A stretch of DNA of 64,000 bases from Acidobacteriota bacterium (GTDB lineage Bacteria; Acidobacteriota; Terriglobia; Bryobacterales; UBA6623). Made by a program: the position numbers and the translations under genes. Positions 8,942 through 19,545 of this stretch are shown in pieces (position 1 is the stretch's first letter; each line of letters begins with the position of its first letter). The DNA lies in contig JAQCLD010000005.1 in assembly GCA_027592785.1 (NCBI GenBank), forward strand, positions 17,332-81,331, written 5' to 3'. The notes under the pieces are model-generated. The model was not told the DNA's origin. It did no database searches and saw only the letters and a program-made list of their open reading frames with translations.

Positions 8942-9894
8942 CTCAACTCCGCTTCAACCACGCCTGTTAGGCTCTCCAGGAAAGCGACCAATTGCGACAC
9001 TTGCACATCGTCTACCGGGAGCCCGATCTGCAGCTCGGCCATCGTTCGGACGGCTTCTTCCAACGTGGCCGCGGAGCCGTCGTGAAAGTACGGTTGCGTT
9101 AGCGCCACGTTACGCAGGCCGGGCACCTTGAACTTGTACTTGTCTTCCTCACGGCCGGTCACGTTATAACGGCCCAGGTCCGCCTCCGTGAGCGGCGTTC
9201 CGCGCAATGCGAAGTAATCCCCCATGATGCCGATGCGCTCGTACATGTTGCCCCCGAAAGCTAGGCCCTGATGACACGAGGCGCAGCCCAGCCGTTGGAA
9301 TTCGGCGAAGCCTCTCGCGGCCTCCGGCGAGAGCGACTCCTTTTCGCCGCCTTGGTAGAGGTCGAACGGCGAGTTGAGCGTCAACAAAGCCTTCTCGTAG
9401 GTCGCGATTGCGTCGGCGATGTTGGCCGCCGCCGGGCCCTCGCCATAGATCTCACGAAAGCGTTCGACCATCTCCGCGTCCTGATTGAGTCGGGACAACA
9501 CCGGGTCCCAGCCTTCTCCCATCTCCTGGGGATTCCCTATGGGCTGGTGTACTTGGTCCTCTAAGGTCGGCGAACGGCCGTCCCAGCATTGAGAGAAGTT
9601 GAGGCCTGCGTTCAGCACGGTCGGCGTGTTGATCGGCCCGATCGCCCCGCCGATGCCCATCGCCGTTACTCGGCCGTCGTCTCCTCCTTTGGAGGGGTCG
9701 TGGCAGCTCGCGCACGAGATCGTCTCATCGGCGGAGAGCCGAACGTCGAAAAACAGATCCCTTCCCAGCTCGATCCTCTCTTCCTTGCCGGTGGTTGGGG
9801 AGGACTGCGCCGACTCCTGCGATGGAGCGCAAGCAAGAAGTACGCACGCCGCCATAATCGCTGGGACGCGTCTGTTGACGCTCAGAGAGCGCAT
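8938..9894 (-). CDS. di-heme cytochrome c peroxidase family lipoprotein
   Basis: Predicted periplasmic di-heme peroxidase (CcpA/MauG superfamily), 318 residues. It has a lipobox LLAC with Cys at residue 22, so it is probably membrane anchored. Two CxxCH heme sites lie at residues 61-65 and 204-208. [17 protein letters not shown], the NTPTVLNAG block and [11 protein letters not shown] are typical of bacterial cytochrome c peroxidases, as is [17 protein letters not shown] near the end. The family reduces H2O2 with electrons from cytochromes, or oxidises other substrates in MauG-type members; the sequence alone does not decide. It is the first gene of a two-gene unit with the hybrid histidine kinase. 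Its start (ATG at 9894) is divergent from pepA. Confidence 0.93.
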   Translation of the reverse strand: MRSLSVNRRVPAIMAACVLLACAPSQESAQSSPTTGKEERIELGRDLFFDVRLSADETISCASCHDPSKGGDDGRVTAMGIGGAIGPINTPTVLNAGLNFSQCWDGRSPTLEDQVHQPIGNPQEMGEGWDPVLSRLNQDAEMVERFREIYGEGPAAANIADAIATYEKALLTLNSPFDLYQGGEKESLSPEAARGFAEFQRLGCASCHQGLAFGGNMYERIGIMGDYFALRGTPLTEADLGRYNVTGREEDKYKFKVPGLRNVALTQPYFHDGSAATLEEAVRTMAELQIGLPVDDVQVSQLVAFLESLTGVVEAELR

Positions 9895-10004
9895 GTGTTC
9901 TTGACCAATCGAGTCCCCCAGGAACAGCCTGCCAAATCTCTTATCGGCCCGACAGTCCAGCCCTTGACGGAATGTCGCCGTAGTCGTCGTAGACTAGGTC
10001 TTCT

Positions 10005-11458
10005 ATGCAGATCCGCTCCGTAGCCTCTTCTCCCGCTGACCTTGAGGCAGACGCCCTGGTTCTAACTCTTTTTCAACTTGCCGACGGCGAGAAGCCCGAC
10101 TCACAGGCCGACGCTTGGTCGTCGGGAATCATCGCCGAACTTTATTCTCGAGGAGAGTTCTCCGGCAAAGCGCTTGAGACGGTGGTGATTCACAGGCCCG
10201 CGGGGCTCAAGGCGAGCAGGCTATTGCTAGTCGGCGGCGGCAAGCGCGATGCCTACTCGTCGGCAGTCGCCCGCCGCGGGGCGGCAGTCGCTGTTCGCCA
10301 ACTCAAACCAAAGGGCGCCAAGAGCATCGCCATCGTCGTTCCGGTGCGCTTCGACGTGGCCCAAGCCATGACCGAAGGCGCCCTGCTGGCCAGCTTCGAT
10401 GTCGGCGAGCTCAAGACCAGCGACGAAGGTAAGGGCGCCTTGGAGACCCTGACGATCGTCGCATCCGCCGACGTTTCCGCTGCCGTCGACAAAGGACGAC
10501 TCAGCGCTGCAGGCCAGAACTTCGCCCGCAGTCTCGGCAACGCTCCCCCGAACCTGCTCACTCCGCCCGCGCTTGTCGAACGTTCACGCCAAATGGCGGC
10601 CCAAGCAGGCCTTGAAATCGAAATCCTAGAGCGCGGCGAGATGGCTAAGATGGGCATGGGCGGCTTATTGGGCGTCGCCCAAGGCAGCGCCGAACCGCCC
10701 GCGCTCATCATCCTCCGCTACACCCCCGACAAAGCGGCTGGCAACGATCATCTCGGTCTCGTCGGCAAAGCCGTCACCTTCGATACCGGCGGGGTCTCCA
10801 TCAAACCATCCGCCGACATGGACCTCATGAAATACGACATGGCCGGCGGTGCCGCCGTCCTCGGCGCAATGCAAGCCATCGCTGCCCTGAAGCCGTCTCG
10901 ACCTGTCACCGCACTGGTGCCAACGGTTGAAAACATGGTCGGCAGCCGGGCGCAACGTCCCGGCGACGTCGTGACGACGCTATCCGGCAAGACCGTCGAG
11001 ATCCTCAATACCGACGCCGAAGGCCGCATGATCCTGGCCGACGCCCTAACCTACGGCCAACAGCTGGGCTGCAGTCGCATGGTCGACGCCGCCACGCTCA
11101 CCGGGGCCATCGTCGTCGCCTTAGGCCACGAGCGCGCCGGACTCTTCGCCAACAACGAAGCCCTGCAGCAGGAAATCCTCGCTGCTGCCGAAACCGTCGG
11201 CGAGAAATTCTGGCCCATGCCTCTTGATGAAGAATACAAAGAGCTACTCAAGAGTCCCATCGCCGACTTTCCCAACATCGGCTCGCGCTGGGGCGGATCG
11301 ATTACGGCGGCGATGTTCCTCAAGCAGTTTGCCGACCCCACTCCCTGGGCGCACCTCGACATCGCCGGAACAGCCTGGCTCGAACAGGACAAGCCCTATA
11401 TGCCGAAAGGCCCCACCGGCATGGCCGCGCGCACGTTCATCGAATTGGCGATGAGGCC

Positions 11459-11462
<4 letters not shown>
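10005..11462 (+). CDS. pepA: leucyl aminopeptidase (M17)
   Basis: Cytosolic dinuclear-metal aminopeptidase, 485 residues. The N-terminal macro-like domain (1-160) is followed by the catalytic domain with VGKAVTFDTGGVSIKP (metal and catalytic Lys), YDMAGGAA and the family signature NTDAEGRMILADAL. Its role is removal of N-terminal residues from peptides; in some bacteria PepA also binds DNA, which is not shown here. The coding region meets nadE tail to tail, and the two stop codons share the bases CTAG at 11459-11462. The promoter must lie in the 110 bases shared with the divergent peroxidase gene. Confidence 0.96.
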
Positions 11463-13108
<1,646 letters not shown>

Positions 13109-13162
13109 GGATTGGCCGTGTGAGGCGGTAATCGAACTGGTTCGAGGCTGGGAACCGAGGCC

Positions 13163-13744
13163 CTAAGAGTCGCTCTTAGAAGGCTTCTGGGCCAGAAGGG
13201 CGGCGGTTCCCTCGCCGCTGATCTTCTCTTCGTAGCGTAACACGCGGTAATCGCCGAATTCGCGCAACAACTCGTTTGCTTCCAGCACGTAGGCGGGGTT
13301 CGTGGGGCCTTCCGGCAGGGCCAGCTGATCCCTCGTGTAGGTCTTGTAAACGATCAACCCGCCCGGCCGCAGCGCGCGCTTGATCGGCTTGAACAACGGC
13401 CGGTGCAGGAAGTGCACCACCACAATCAGATCGAGCGCTTCCGCGCCTAAATCTGCAGCGGGCGCTTCTAGGTCGAGCATCCTCGTCTCTAGCTCCACAC
13501 CGCGTCCCGCCGCTCTGTCCCGCGTCGCTTCGAGACCAGCCTCAGCGAAGTCGATCGCCGTCGTCTGAAAACCTTGTTCCGCCAAATGAATCGCATGGCG
13601 ACCCGCCCCGCAAGCGAGATCCGCGGCCACACGAGAACTCAACAGATCCCAGTACCCCGAGCAGCCGACCAAGAAGGCGTCAGGGACGTCCTGGGAGTGT
13701 TCGCCGCGCCTGTAACGCTCATTCCACTGATCCTGCGTCGGCAT
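13163..13744 (-). CDS. class I SAM-dependent methyltransferase (TehB-like)
   Basis: Predicted methyltransferase of 193 residues. Seen: QDQWNERYRRGEHS at the start, motif I as ADLACGAGRHAIHLAEQG, then an acidic residue after AIDFAEAG and motif LDLIVVVHFLHRPLF, followed by LRPGGLIVYKTYT. This order is typical of small TehB/SAM methyltransferases, whose substrate cannot be told from sequence. The start was set at the ATG at 13744 because the protein begins there with the family's usual N-terminus; a longer form from 13834 would overlap the Fe-S carrier gene by 28 bases. No strong ribosome binding site precedes 13744. Confidence 0.78.
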   Translation of the reverse strand: MPTQDQWNERYRRGEHSQDVPDAFLVGCSGYWDLLSSRVAADLACGAGRHAIHLAEQGFQTTAIDFAEAGLEATRDRAAGRGVELETRMLDLEAPAADLGAEALDLIVVVHFLHRPLFKPIKRALRPGGLIVYKTYTRDQLALPEGPTNPAYVLEANELLREFGDYRVLRYEEKISGEGTAALLAQKPSKSDS

Positions 13745-13805
13745 CGAAATAGAAACGGCGCCGACCGTGAGGGCGACGCCGTTCTCAATCCAAAGCGATT
13801 TGCGA

Positions 13806-14132
13806 CTACGCGCTGAACGAGCTGCCGCAACCACAGGTCGAAGTCACGTTAGGGTTATCGAACTTGAAGCCCGCGCCCTCCATCGACTCGACGTAATCGA
13901 TTCTCACGTTATCCAGGTAGAGCAACGACGCCTGGTCGACGATCACCTTCAGGTCGCCCGGGAAGGCATATTCCTTATCGAGCGGCATCTTGTTGTTTTC
14001 AAACGCCATCGAGTACTGGAACCCGGAGCATCCCCCGCCCACCACCGACACGCGCAGCGCGATCGGCTTCGGTTCCTGTTGGGCGATGATCTCATTCACC
14101 TTGCTGATTGCGGTTTCCGTTAGTTGGATCAT
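13806..14132 (-). CDS. erpA: A-type iron-sulfur cluster insertion protein (ErpA/IscA family)
   Basis: Small cytosolic carrier that receives Fe-S clusters and passes them to apo-enzymes, 108 residues. The three conserved cysteines are visible: one in GGGCSGFQY and two in the C-terminal TCGCGSSF. The ATG at 14132 is chosen because GGAGG lies nine bases upstream and because MIQLTETA is the family's usual beginning; a longer reading from 14210 is unlikely. The symbol erpA is by resemblance; an IscA or SufA role is also possible because no isc or suf genes are nearby. Downstream of fabH on the same strand with about 60 bases between. Confidence 0.92.
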   Translation of the reverse strand: MIQLTETAISKVNEIIAQQEPKPIALRVSVVGGGCSGFQYSMAFENNKMPLDKEYAFPGDLKVIVDQASLLYLDNVRIDYVESMEGAGFKFDNPNVTSTCGCGSSFSA

Positions 14133-14191
14133 TTTCGTATTCCTCCGGCGAGAACAAGGCTCGACGCCCTTAGTATAACCGACGCCTTCAT

Positions 14192-15187
14192 CTAGTAGCC
14201 CCAGCGCCACAACGCCCCGCCGGCCGTCAATCCCGCCCCGACGGCCGCCATCAACACCAGGTCGCCCTTCTTCAGCCGCCCCTGTGCCAAGGAGTCGTGC
14301 GTCGCCAGTGGAATCGTCCCGCCCGTCGTATTGCCGTAGTCGCCAATGTTGATCACCGTCTTTTCATCCGGCAGCCCCAACCGTTCTGCGACGGCGCCAA
14401 TGATCCGCGCGTTGGCTTGGTGCGGAATCAGCAGGTCCACGTCCGCAATCGTCAGGCCATTGCGGTCCAGCAGCATGCGGCAAACGTCATGCATCTTGTT
14501 GACCGCATAGCGGTAAACCTGGCGTCCGTCCTGGTGGACGAAGTGCTCGCGGTTATCAATCGTCTCGTGGCTCGCCGGATGGCGGCTGCCGCCTGCAGGC
14601 ATGTAGAGGTAGTCGCCTCCCGAGCCGTCGATCTCGTGCTGAAAGTCGATCAGTCCAGCGTCTTCGCCTTCTTCGGCAGGTTCCAGCAGCAATGCGCCCG
14701 CCCCGTCGCCGAAAAGCACGCACGTCGCCCGATCTTCATAATCGACGATGCGCGACATCGTGTCGGCCCCAATCACCAACACGCGTTTCTGCGAACCGCT
14801 GGCGATCATCTGCGCCGCCGTCGTCAGCCCGTAAAGCAGCCCTGAGCAAGCCGCGACCAGATCAAATCCCCAAGCGCCCTTGGCCCCTAGCCGGTCCTGT
14901 ACCAGACAGGCCGTCGAAGGGAACAGCATGTCCGGAGTCACCGTGCAAACGATGATCACTTCGACCGTCGACGCATCCACGCCGCGCCTTGCCAGCGCTT
15001 CTTTTGCCGCCTCAACAGCGAGGTCAGAAGTCGCTTGATCCGGCCGGGCGATGTGCCGCGTGCGAATGCCCGTGCGCGTGACGATCCAATCGTCATTCGT
15101 GTCAATCGTCTTCTCTAGATCGGCGTTGGTGAGCGTGCCGGGAGGCACGTACCGCCCGACGGCGGTGATCTTGGCTCGATGCAATGA
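14192..15187 (-). CDS. fabH: 3-oxoacyl-[acyl-carrier-protein] synthase III
   Basis: Condenses acetyl-CoA with malonyl-ACP to start fatty acid synthesis. About 331 residues. The catalytic triad is visible: Cys in AACSGLLYGL, His in LIPHQANARI and Asn in GDYGNTTGGTIPLA. DDWIVTRTGIRTRHIA and the C-terminal GAGLTAGGALWRWGY are typical. The start is proposed as TTG at 15187 because AAGGA lies six bases before it and the product then begins MHRAKITAVGRYVP as in other FabH proteins; a TTG at 15205 is possible. Confidence 0.94.
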   Translation of the reverse strand, partial: SLHRAKITAVGRYVPPGTLTNADLEKTIDTNDDWIVTRTGIRTRHIARPDQATSDLAVEAAKEALARRGVDASTVEVIIVCTVTPDMLFPSTACLVQDRLGAKGAWGFDLVAACSGLLYGLTTAAQMIASGSQKRVLVIGADTMSRIVDYEDRATCVLFGDGAGALLLEPAEEGEDAGLIDFQHEIDGSGGDYLYMPAGGSRHPASHETIDNREHFVHQDGRQVYRYAVNKMHDVCRMLLDRNGLTIADVDLLIPHQANARIIGAVAERLGLPDEKTVINIGDYGNTTGGTIPLATHDSLAQGRLKKGDLVLMAAVGAGLTAGGALWRWGY

Positions 15188-15286
15188 ATGTCCTTGGGGC
15201 AACAACGCACTCCATTCCGCAGCAAGCCGATCAGGCCGACGGCAGAATCACCCATTGTAGGCGAGCGCTCGCGCCCTTCGGAACCG

Positions 15287-15967
15287 TCAGCCCTTCTTTA
15301 CCGCGTCGTTGAGCCAATCAATCCACGGTTGAAGCGCCCGGAACCGCTTCGTGATCTCGGTCTGCAACTTGGGCGTCCCCACCAGCTCGGCCGACAACTC
15401 GGCCGACGCCAAGAACTGCTTGCCGAGCAGTAAATCCAGCGCCGGGTCGTCGGGCGAAAACCCCTTCGGCGACCGTTTCAGCCGCTCGCCCTGGACCTCC
15501 CCGAACAGTCGCTTGAAAGCTGCCGCAGAGGTCAATTTGCGGTATGCAGCCGCATCTTTGCTTAGCCTCTTGCGGATCGCGAACAACTCCTTCGGTCCCG
15601 GCATATAGACGCCTGCGCCGAGGAATATCTCGGTAGGAGCAAGATGAAAGTAGTAGCCCGCCCCAGCATGCTTCTCCATCGCCTTGGGGAAGAACGAAGC
15701 CGCAACATTGGTCTTGTAAGGCCGTTTATCGTTGCTGAAGCGGATGTCGCGATAGATCCGATAGATGGCCTTCTTCGGATCGGTTTGGAACCCCGTCGCA
15801 AACTTCTCCAAATCCTCGCCCAGCGCCGTCACCAGATCGTGCATTGGCGTTTTGAGGTAGGCCTCGTAGTCGCTCTTATGTGCTTGGAACCATTCGCGAT
15901 CGTTGTTCTTCTCCAACTGCCGCAAGAACTTCAACGCTTGGGGCGGGAATCCGGGGAAGCGAGCCAT
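15287..15967 (-). CDS. DUF2461 family protein
   Basis: 226-residue cytosolic protein of the DUF2461 (TIGR02453) family, of unknown function. Seen: FPPQALKFLRQLEKNNDREWF at the N-terminus split by its conserved NN-x-R-x-WF motif, then YRDIRFSNDKRPYKTN and YYFHLAP, all hallmark blocks, and a C-terminal helical part. No catalytic residues are known for the family. It is a single gene convergent to none and divergent from murB, with about 60 bases between starts. Confidence 0.9.
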   Translation of the reverse strand: MARFPGFPPQALKFLRQLEKNNDREWFQAHKSDYEAYLKTPMHDLVTALGEDLEKFATGFQTDPKKAIYRIYRDIRFSNDKRPYKTNVAASFFPKAMEKHAGAGYYFHLAPTEIFLGAGVYMPGPKELFAIRKRLSKDAAAYRKLTSAAAFKRLFGEVQGERLKRSPKGFSPDDPALDLLLGKQFLASAELSAELVGTPKLQTEITKRFRALQPWIDWLNDAVKKG

Positions 15968-16027
15968 GTTCGATATCTTAGCTCCGCTCGCCTCGCCTAG
16001 AATCCCGCCCTGCCTAGAATAGAGAGG

Positions 16028-17005
16028 TTGTCAGCGACCTCGGCGATCGATGAAGCGTACGCGGCTCTCGCGGGAGTTGCGGGCCTGACGGTTGCTCAGC
16101 ACGTCTCCCTGCGGAGCTACAACCGCTTCGGCCTCGGCGGTCCGGCTGACTTGCTGGCCTCCACCAAGCAGGCCGACGTTCTAGCCGAAGCTCTCAGCAT
16201 CAGCCGCCGTCTCGATCTGCCCTTCTACTTCCTCGGCGACGGCAGCAACGTCATCGTCTCCGACGCCGGCTATCGCGGTCTGGTGTTGCGCTACGAGGCC
16301 GACGCGGTCGAGCTGCGCGACGGTGCCGTCTATGCCGAGGTCGGCGCTCCGCTGCAGGCCCTCGTCGATTTCTCAATCGCCCAAAGCCTCGCAGGTATCC
16401 ACACCCTCGAACGCATCCCCGGCTCGGTCGGCGGCGCGGTCTACGGCAACGCCGGGGCCTATGGTCGCTCGCTGCACGAGAGCGTCGCCCGCGTCCGCTT
16501 TCTTGACGGCGAAACCGTTCGCGAGTTCAACAATCCGGGCTGCGAGTTCGAATACCGCGAGAGTGTTTTCAAGCGGCGCAAAGACTGGATCGTGCTCTCT
16601 TGCGCTCTTGAACTCGAAACCGGCGACCACGCGGCGCTAGCCAAAGAGTCTGCCAATATTCGCGCCATTCGCGACGAGAAGTTTCCGCCGACCATGCGCT
16701 GCGCCGGCAGCATCTTCAAGAATCTCTATTTCGAGCGCCTGCCCGCCGCCGCTCAAGAACTAGTCCCCCCCGCAGCCGTGCGCGGCGGCAAAGTCGCCTC
16801 GGCGTTTTTCCTCGAGCAGGTCGGAGCCAAGGGCATGCGCCAAGGCGGCATCGAGATCGCCCCCTATCACGCCAACGTCATCTACAACGCCGGTGGCGGC
16901 ACAGCGGCTGACCTACGTTCCTTGATCGCCGCACTCAAGCGCCGCGTCAGCGAACAGTTTGGCTTCGAGGTCGAAGAAGAAGTGCAGTACGTCGGCGATG
17001 CCTAA
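16028..17005 (+). CDS. murB: UDP-N-acetylenolpyruvoylglucosamine reductase
   Basis: Flavoenzyme that reduces UDP-GlcNAc enolpyruvate to UDP-MurNAc with NADPH in peptidoglycan synthesis. About 325 residues. Seen: FAD-binding FLGDGSNVIVSD and IPGSVGGAVYGNAGAYG, the catalytic Ser block CAGSIFKN, and KGMRQGGIEI followed by YHANVIYNAGGG. The annotated start is a TTG at 16028 with GAGAGG directly beside it, too close to be a good ribosome binding site, so the true start is uncertain. The gene overlaps the following DNA methyltransferase by eight bases. Confidence 0.94.
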   Translation: MSATSAIDEAYAALAGVAGLTVAQHVSLRSYNRFGLGGPADLLASTKQADVLAEALSISRRLDLPFYFLGDGSNVIVSDAGYRGLVLRYEADAVELRDGAVYAEVGAPLQALVDFSIAQSLAGIHTLERIPGSVGGAVYGNAGAYGRSLHESVARVRFLDGETVREFNNPGCEFEYRESVFKRRKDWIVLSCALELETGDHAALAKESANIRAIRDEKFPPTMRCAGSIFKNLYFERLPAAAQELVPPAAVRGGKVASAFFLEQVGAKGMRQGGIEIAPYHANVIYNAGGGTAADLRSLIAALKRRVSEQFGFEVEEEVQYVGDA

Positions 17006-18182
17006 GTCCCGCCCACGCTTCCTCGAGTTCTTCGCCGGCGCCGGACTCGTGCGGCAGGCGCTACAGCCTGATTGGCGCTGCGTCTGGGCCAACGACCTGA
17101 GCCCCAAGAAGGCCCGCGTCTACCAGGACAATTTTGGACACGCCGAACTCCACGTCGGAGACGTCGCCGACATCCGACCCGAAGACCTTCCGGACGCCGA
17201 TTTGGCCTGGGCTTCCTTCCCTTGCCAGGACCTCTCTCTAGCCGGCTGGCGCAACGGCATGCAGGCCTCCCGCAGCGGCGCGTTCTGGGGCTTCTGGAGT
17301 TTGATGCAAGACCTAAAAGGTGAAGGTCGCCTCCCAAAAGTTCTTGTCCTCGAAAACGTAACAGGCCTGCTGCAAGGCGAGGACTTCAACGGTCTTTGTG
17401 AGGCGCTTGCCGCCCTGGACCTGCACTTCGGCGCGCTAACCATCGACGCCAAGCACTTCACGTCCCAGTCGCGCCCGCGAGTTTTCGTCATCGCCGCCGG
17501 CGCGGACAGCACCACACAATTCGCCGCGTCCGCCCCCGCCACCGCTTGGACCTCGCCCACTCTGCAGCGCGCCGTCGAGCGCCTGCCTGCTGCTGTCGCC
17601 AAGCAATGGGCATGGTGGCACTTGCCCGAGCCCACCGCACAGCCGCCTGCCATCGAATCGCTCATCGAGACCAGCGAAGGCCCGTGGTTCGACGAACAGA
17701 AGGTGGAGCATCTATTGGAGATGATGGCCGAACCGCACCGCCGCAAGATGCTCGAAGCATCCCAACCAGGTGCCAGGAAAGTCGGCTTCCTCTACTGTCG
17801 CGTCCGCCAAGGCTGCCAGCGTGCTGAAGTTCGCTTCGATGGCATCGCCGGGTGCTTGCGTACGCCAGCCGGCGGATCGAGCCGGCAGACGGTCGTGGTC
17901 GTCGAAGGTGACCGCGTGCGCATGCGCCTACTGTCTCCGCGTGAAGCCGCTCGCCTGATGGGCGCTCCCGACAATTTCCAACTGCCCGCAAACTACAACG
18001 ACGCCTATCGTGCCATGGGCGACGGCGTCTGCGTCCCCGCAGTCGCCTGGCTCGCTGAGCATTTGCTCACGCCGCTGGTCTCCAACCGCGGCGCGAGCGC
18101 TCCGACCGTCACCGCCGACGCTGCCGCGCTGCTCCACCGCACACAACAAAGGGCCGGCCGCTGGTTTCGCGATCGGCCCTAG
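16998..18182 (+). CDS. DNA (cytosine-5) methyltransferase, solitary
   Basis: Predicted C5-cytosine DNA methyltransferase, 394 residues. Motifs in order: I FLEFFAGAGLVRQAL (residues 8-22), IV SFPCQDLSLAGW with the catalytic Cys (about 72), VI LENVTGLL (about 115), VIII SQSRPRVFVIA (about 155), and X as AMGDGVCVPAVAWLAEHL near the end. The target recognition region is about 100 residues. The ATG at 16998 is chosen because it begins just before the murB stop, an eight-base overlap. No restriction endonuclease, Vsr nuclease or helicase lies beside it, so it is an orphan methyltransferase on present evidence. Its target sequence cannot be predicted. Confidence 0.9.
   Translation: MPKSRPRFLEFFAGAGLVRQALQPDWRCVWANDLSPKKARVYQDNFGHAELHVGDVADIRPEDLPDADLAWASFPCQDLSLAGWRNGMQASRSGAFWGFWSLMQDLKGEGRLPKVLVLENVTGLLQGEDFNGLCEALAALDLHFGALTIDAKHFTSQSRPRVFVIAAGADSTTQFAASAPATAWTSPTLQRAVERLPAAVAKQWAWWHLPEPTAQPPAIESLIETSEGPWFDEQKVEHLLEMMAEPHRRKMLEASQPGARKVGFLYCRVRQGCQRAEVRFDGIAGCLRTPAGGSSRQTVVVVEGDRVRMRLLSPREAARLMGAPDNFQLPANYNDAYRAMGDGVCVPAVAWLAEHLLTPLVSNRGASAPTVTADAAALLHRTQQRAGRWFRDRP
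18150..18180 (+). terminator. weak inverted repeat at the end of the methyltransferase gene
   Basis: AGGGCCG at 18150-18156 pairs perfectly with CGGCCCT at 18174-18180 across a 17-base loop, at the 3' end of the methyltransferase coding region and between two convergent genes. The position suits a bidirectional terminator, but there is no T run, so the call is weak. Confidence 0.3.
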
Positions 18183-18203
18183 CTGCTTTCAGCGCTTCTC
18201 GAT

Positions 18204-18719
18204 CTAGTCGCGTTCGACTTGCAGGTTGTTCGTAATCGAGAACGAGCCGTTTACCCCGCTGGCTTGAATGCCCGCGAGATTCTTCTCGCTCTCAGAACCG
18301 ACCACACCCTCCAGAGTCACATCGCCGTTCTGCACGATGATGTGAATCGGCGGCACAGCCTGAATCGCGTAGCGCGTCATCATCGGGTGATAGTAGATCG
18401 CCCGGAACGTTGCCACGCGAATGCGGTCATCGTTGGACGACACCGGCAACACTTCAATCTGGTTGTCGATCTCACTTACGCCCTCAATATCCTTGATGGA
18501 TTTCTCAGCGCCGGTTTTCAACGTCGGGCGCGTCACTTTGCCCATCAACGTGACTTTCGTTCCCTCCACCCGAAACGTCATGTTGTCAAACACGCTGTAA
18601 AACGGCAGCGTCACCAACTCCCGGCGCACCTGCCGCTCGACCCTCGACAGTTCCTGAGCCCCAGCAGTTGCCGCGACAAGCGGTAGCGAGGCGACCGCCA
18701 GCACCAGCGCGGCAATCAT
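18204..18719 (-). CDS. secreted protein with two BON domains
   Basis: 171-residue protein with a signal peptide (hydrophobic residues 3-18, then AGAQ cleavage region). Two BON domains follow: the first around MTFRVEGTKVTLMGKVTRP and GVSEIDNQIEV (about 45-95), the second around IIVQNGDVTLEGVVGS and a closing INNLQVE (about 125-170). BON domains bind phospholipids or other envelope components; the best known is OsmY. Between the two is a HPMMTRYAIQ segment. The gene is convergent to the DNA methyltransferase. Envelope maintenance is inferred. Confidence 0.85.
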   Translation of the reverse strand: MIAALVLAVASLPLVAATAGAQELSRVERQVRRELVTLPFYSVFDNMTFRVEGTKVTLMGKVTRPTLKTGAEKSIKDIEGVSEIDNQIEVLPVSSNDDRIRVATFRAIYYHPMMTRYAIQAVPPIHIIVQNGDVTLEGVVGSESEKNLAGIQASGVNGSFSITNNLQVERD

Positions 18720-18820
18720 ATTGCGTCTTTGCCTTTCCTTGTCTCCTCTTTCTACTAGATGCGTGAAACTTGGGCCCCGTTTCAGTATTCATGTGGCTGC
18801 GCGGCGGCTAAGCTGGTGTG

Positions 18821-19531
18821 ATGTCTTGGGATCTAGACAAATCGGGCGTCCTGCACTGGGCGCCCTGGCAAGAGTTGCCCTGGCTCGTCCACGGCTTTTC
18901 CACGCGCCAAGCCGGAGACTTCCAACGCCCCGAACCAGCCGATACCCCGCAACGCTTCGGCGCGCCCGATTTCGAACTCATTACGTTGCACCAAACCCAC
19001 TCCGACATCGTGCGCGCCGCGTTCGCCGCCTCCGCCGGGACCGAAGGCGACGGCCTCGTCACAGACCAGCCCCTTGAACTGCTCGGCGTCCGCACCGCCG
19101 ACTGCCTCCCCCTGCTCCTGCTCGACCGCAAAAACCGTGCCGTCGCCGCCGTCCACGCCGGCTGGCGCGGAACCGCAGCCAGTATCGCCGCCCTCGCCGT
19201 CGAACGCATGGAGCACGACTTCAATACGCAGCCCAGCCAGCTTGAAGCCCTGATCGGTCCCTGCATCGGCTCCAGCCACTACGAGATCGGGCCCGAAGTG
19301 GCCGAACACTTCCCCCCCGAGGTCATCCGAGAAGTGCAGGGCAAGGCCCGATCCTTCCTCGATCTCACCGCCGCCAACCACCTCCAGCTCCGAGACGCAG
19401 GCCTGCCCGCGCGTGCCATTCACACCTCCAAGCTCTGCACATTCGCCCGCGAAGACTGGTTCTACTCCTACCGCCGCTCCGCTGACGCCGCACGCATGCT
19501 TGCCGTCATCGGTCTGCGCGACAATAGTTAA
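18821..19531 (+). CDS. pgeF: peptidoglycan editing factor PgeF (laccase-domain, YfiH family)
   Basis: 236-residue protein of the DUF152/YfiH family, known as purine nucleoside phosphorylase-like or as the peptidoglycan editing factor that removes wrongly used L-Ser from UDP-MurNAc peptides. Three metal-binding blocks are visible: HQTHSD, TADCLPLLLLD and AVHAGWRGT. The C-terminal LCTFAREDWFYSYRR is also typical. ATG at 18821 follows an in-frame GTG at 18818; either could serve. It heads a plus-strand series with larC. Confidence 0.9.
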   Translation: MSWDLDKSGVLHWAPWQELPWLVHGFSTRQAGDFQRPEPADTPQRFGAPDFELITLHQTHSDIVRAAFAASAGTEGDGLVTDQPLELLGVRTADCLPLLLLDRKNRAVAAVHAGWRGTAASIAALAVERMEHDFNTQPSQLEALIGPCIGSSHYEIGPEVAEHFPPEVIREVQGKARSFLDLTAANHLQLRDAGLPARAIHTSKLCTFAREDWFYSYRRSADAARMLAVIGLRDNS

Positions 19532-19545
19532 TTCCAGGTATCCCC

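Noticed and set aside
13163..13179. Hairpin CTAAGAG/CTCTTAG as terminator of the methyltransferase gene
   Set aside because: Only seven pairs, overlaps the stop codon and lacks a T run.
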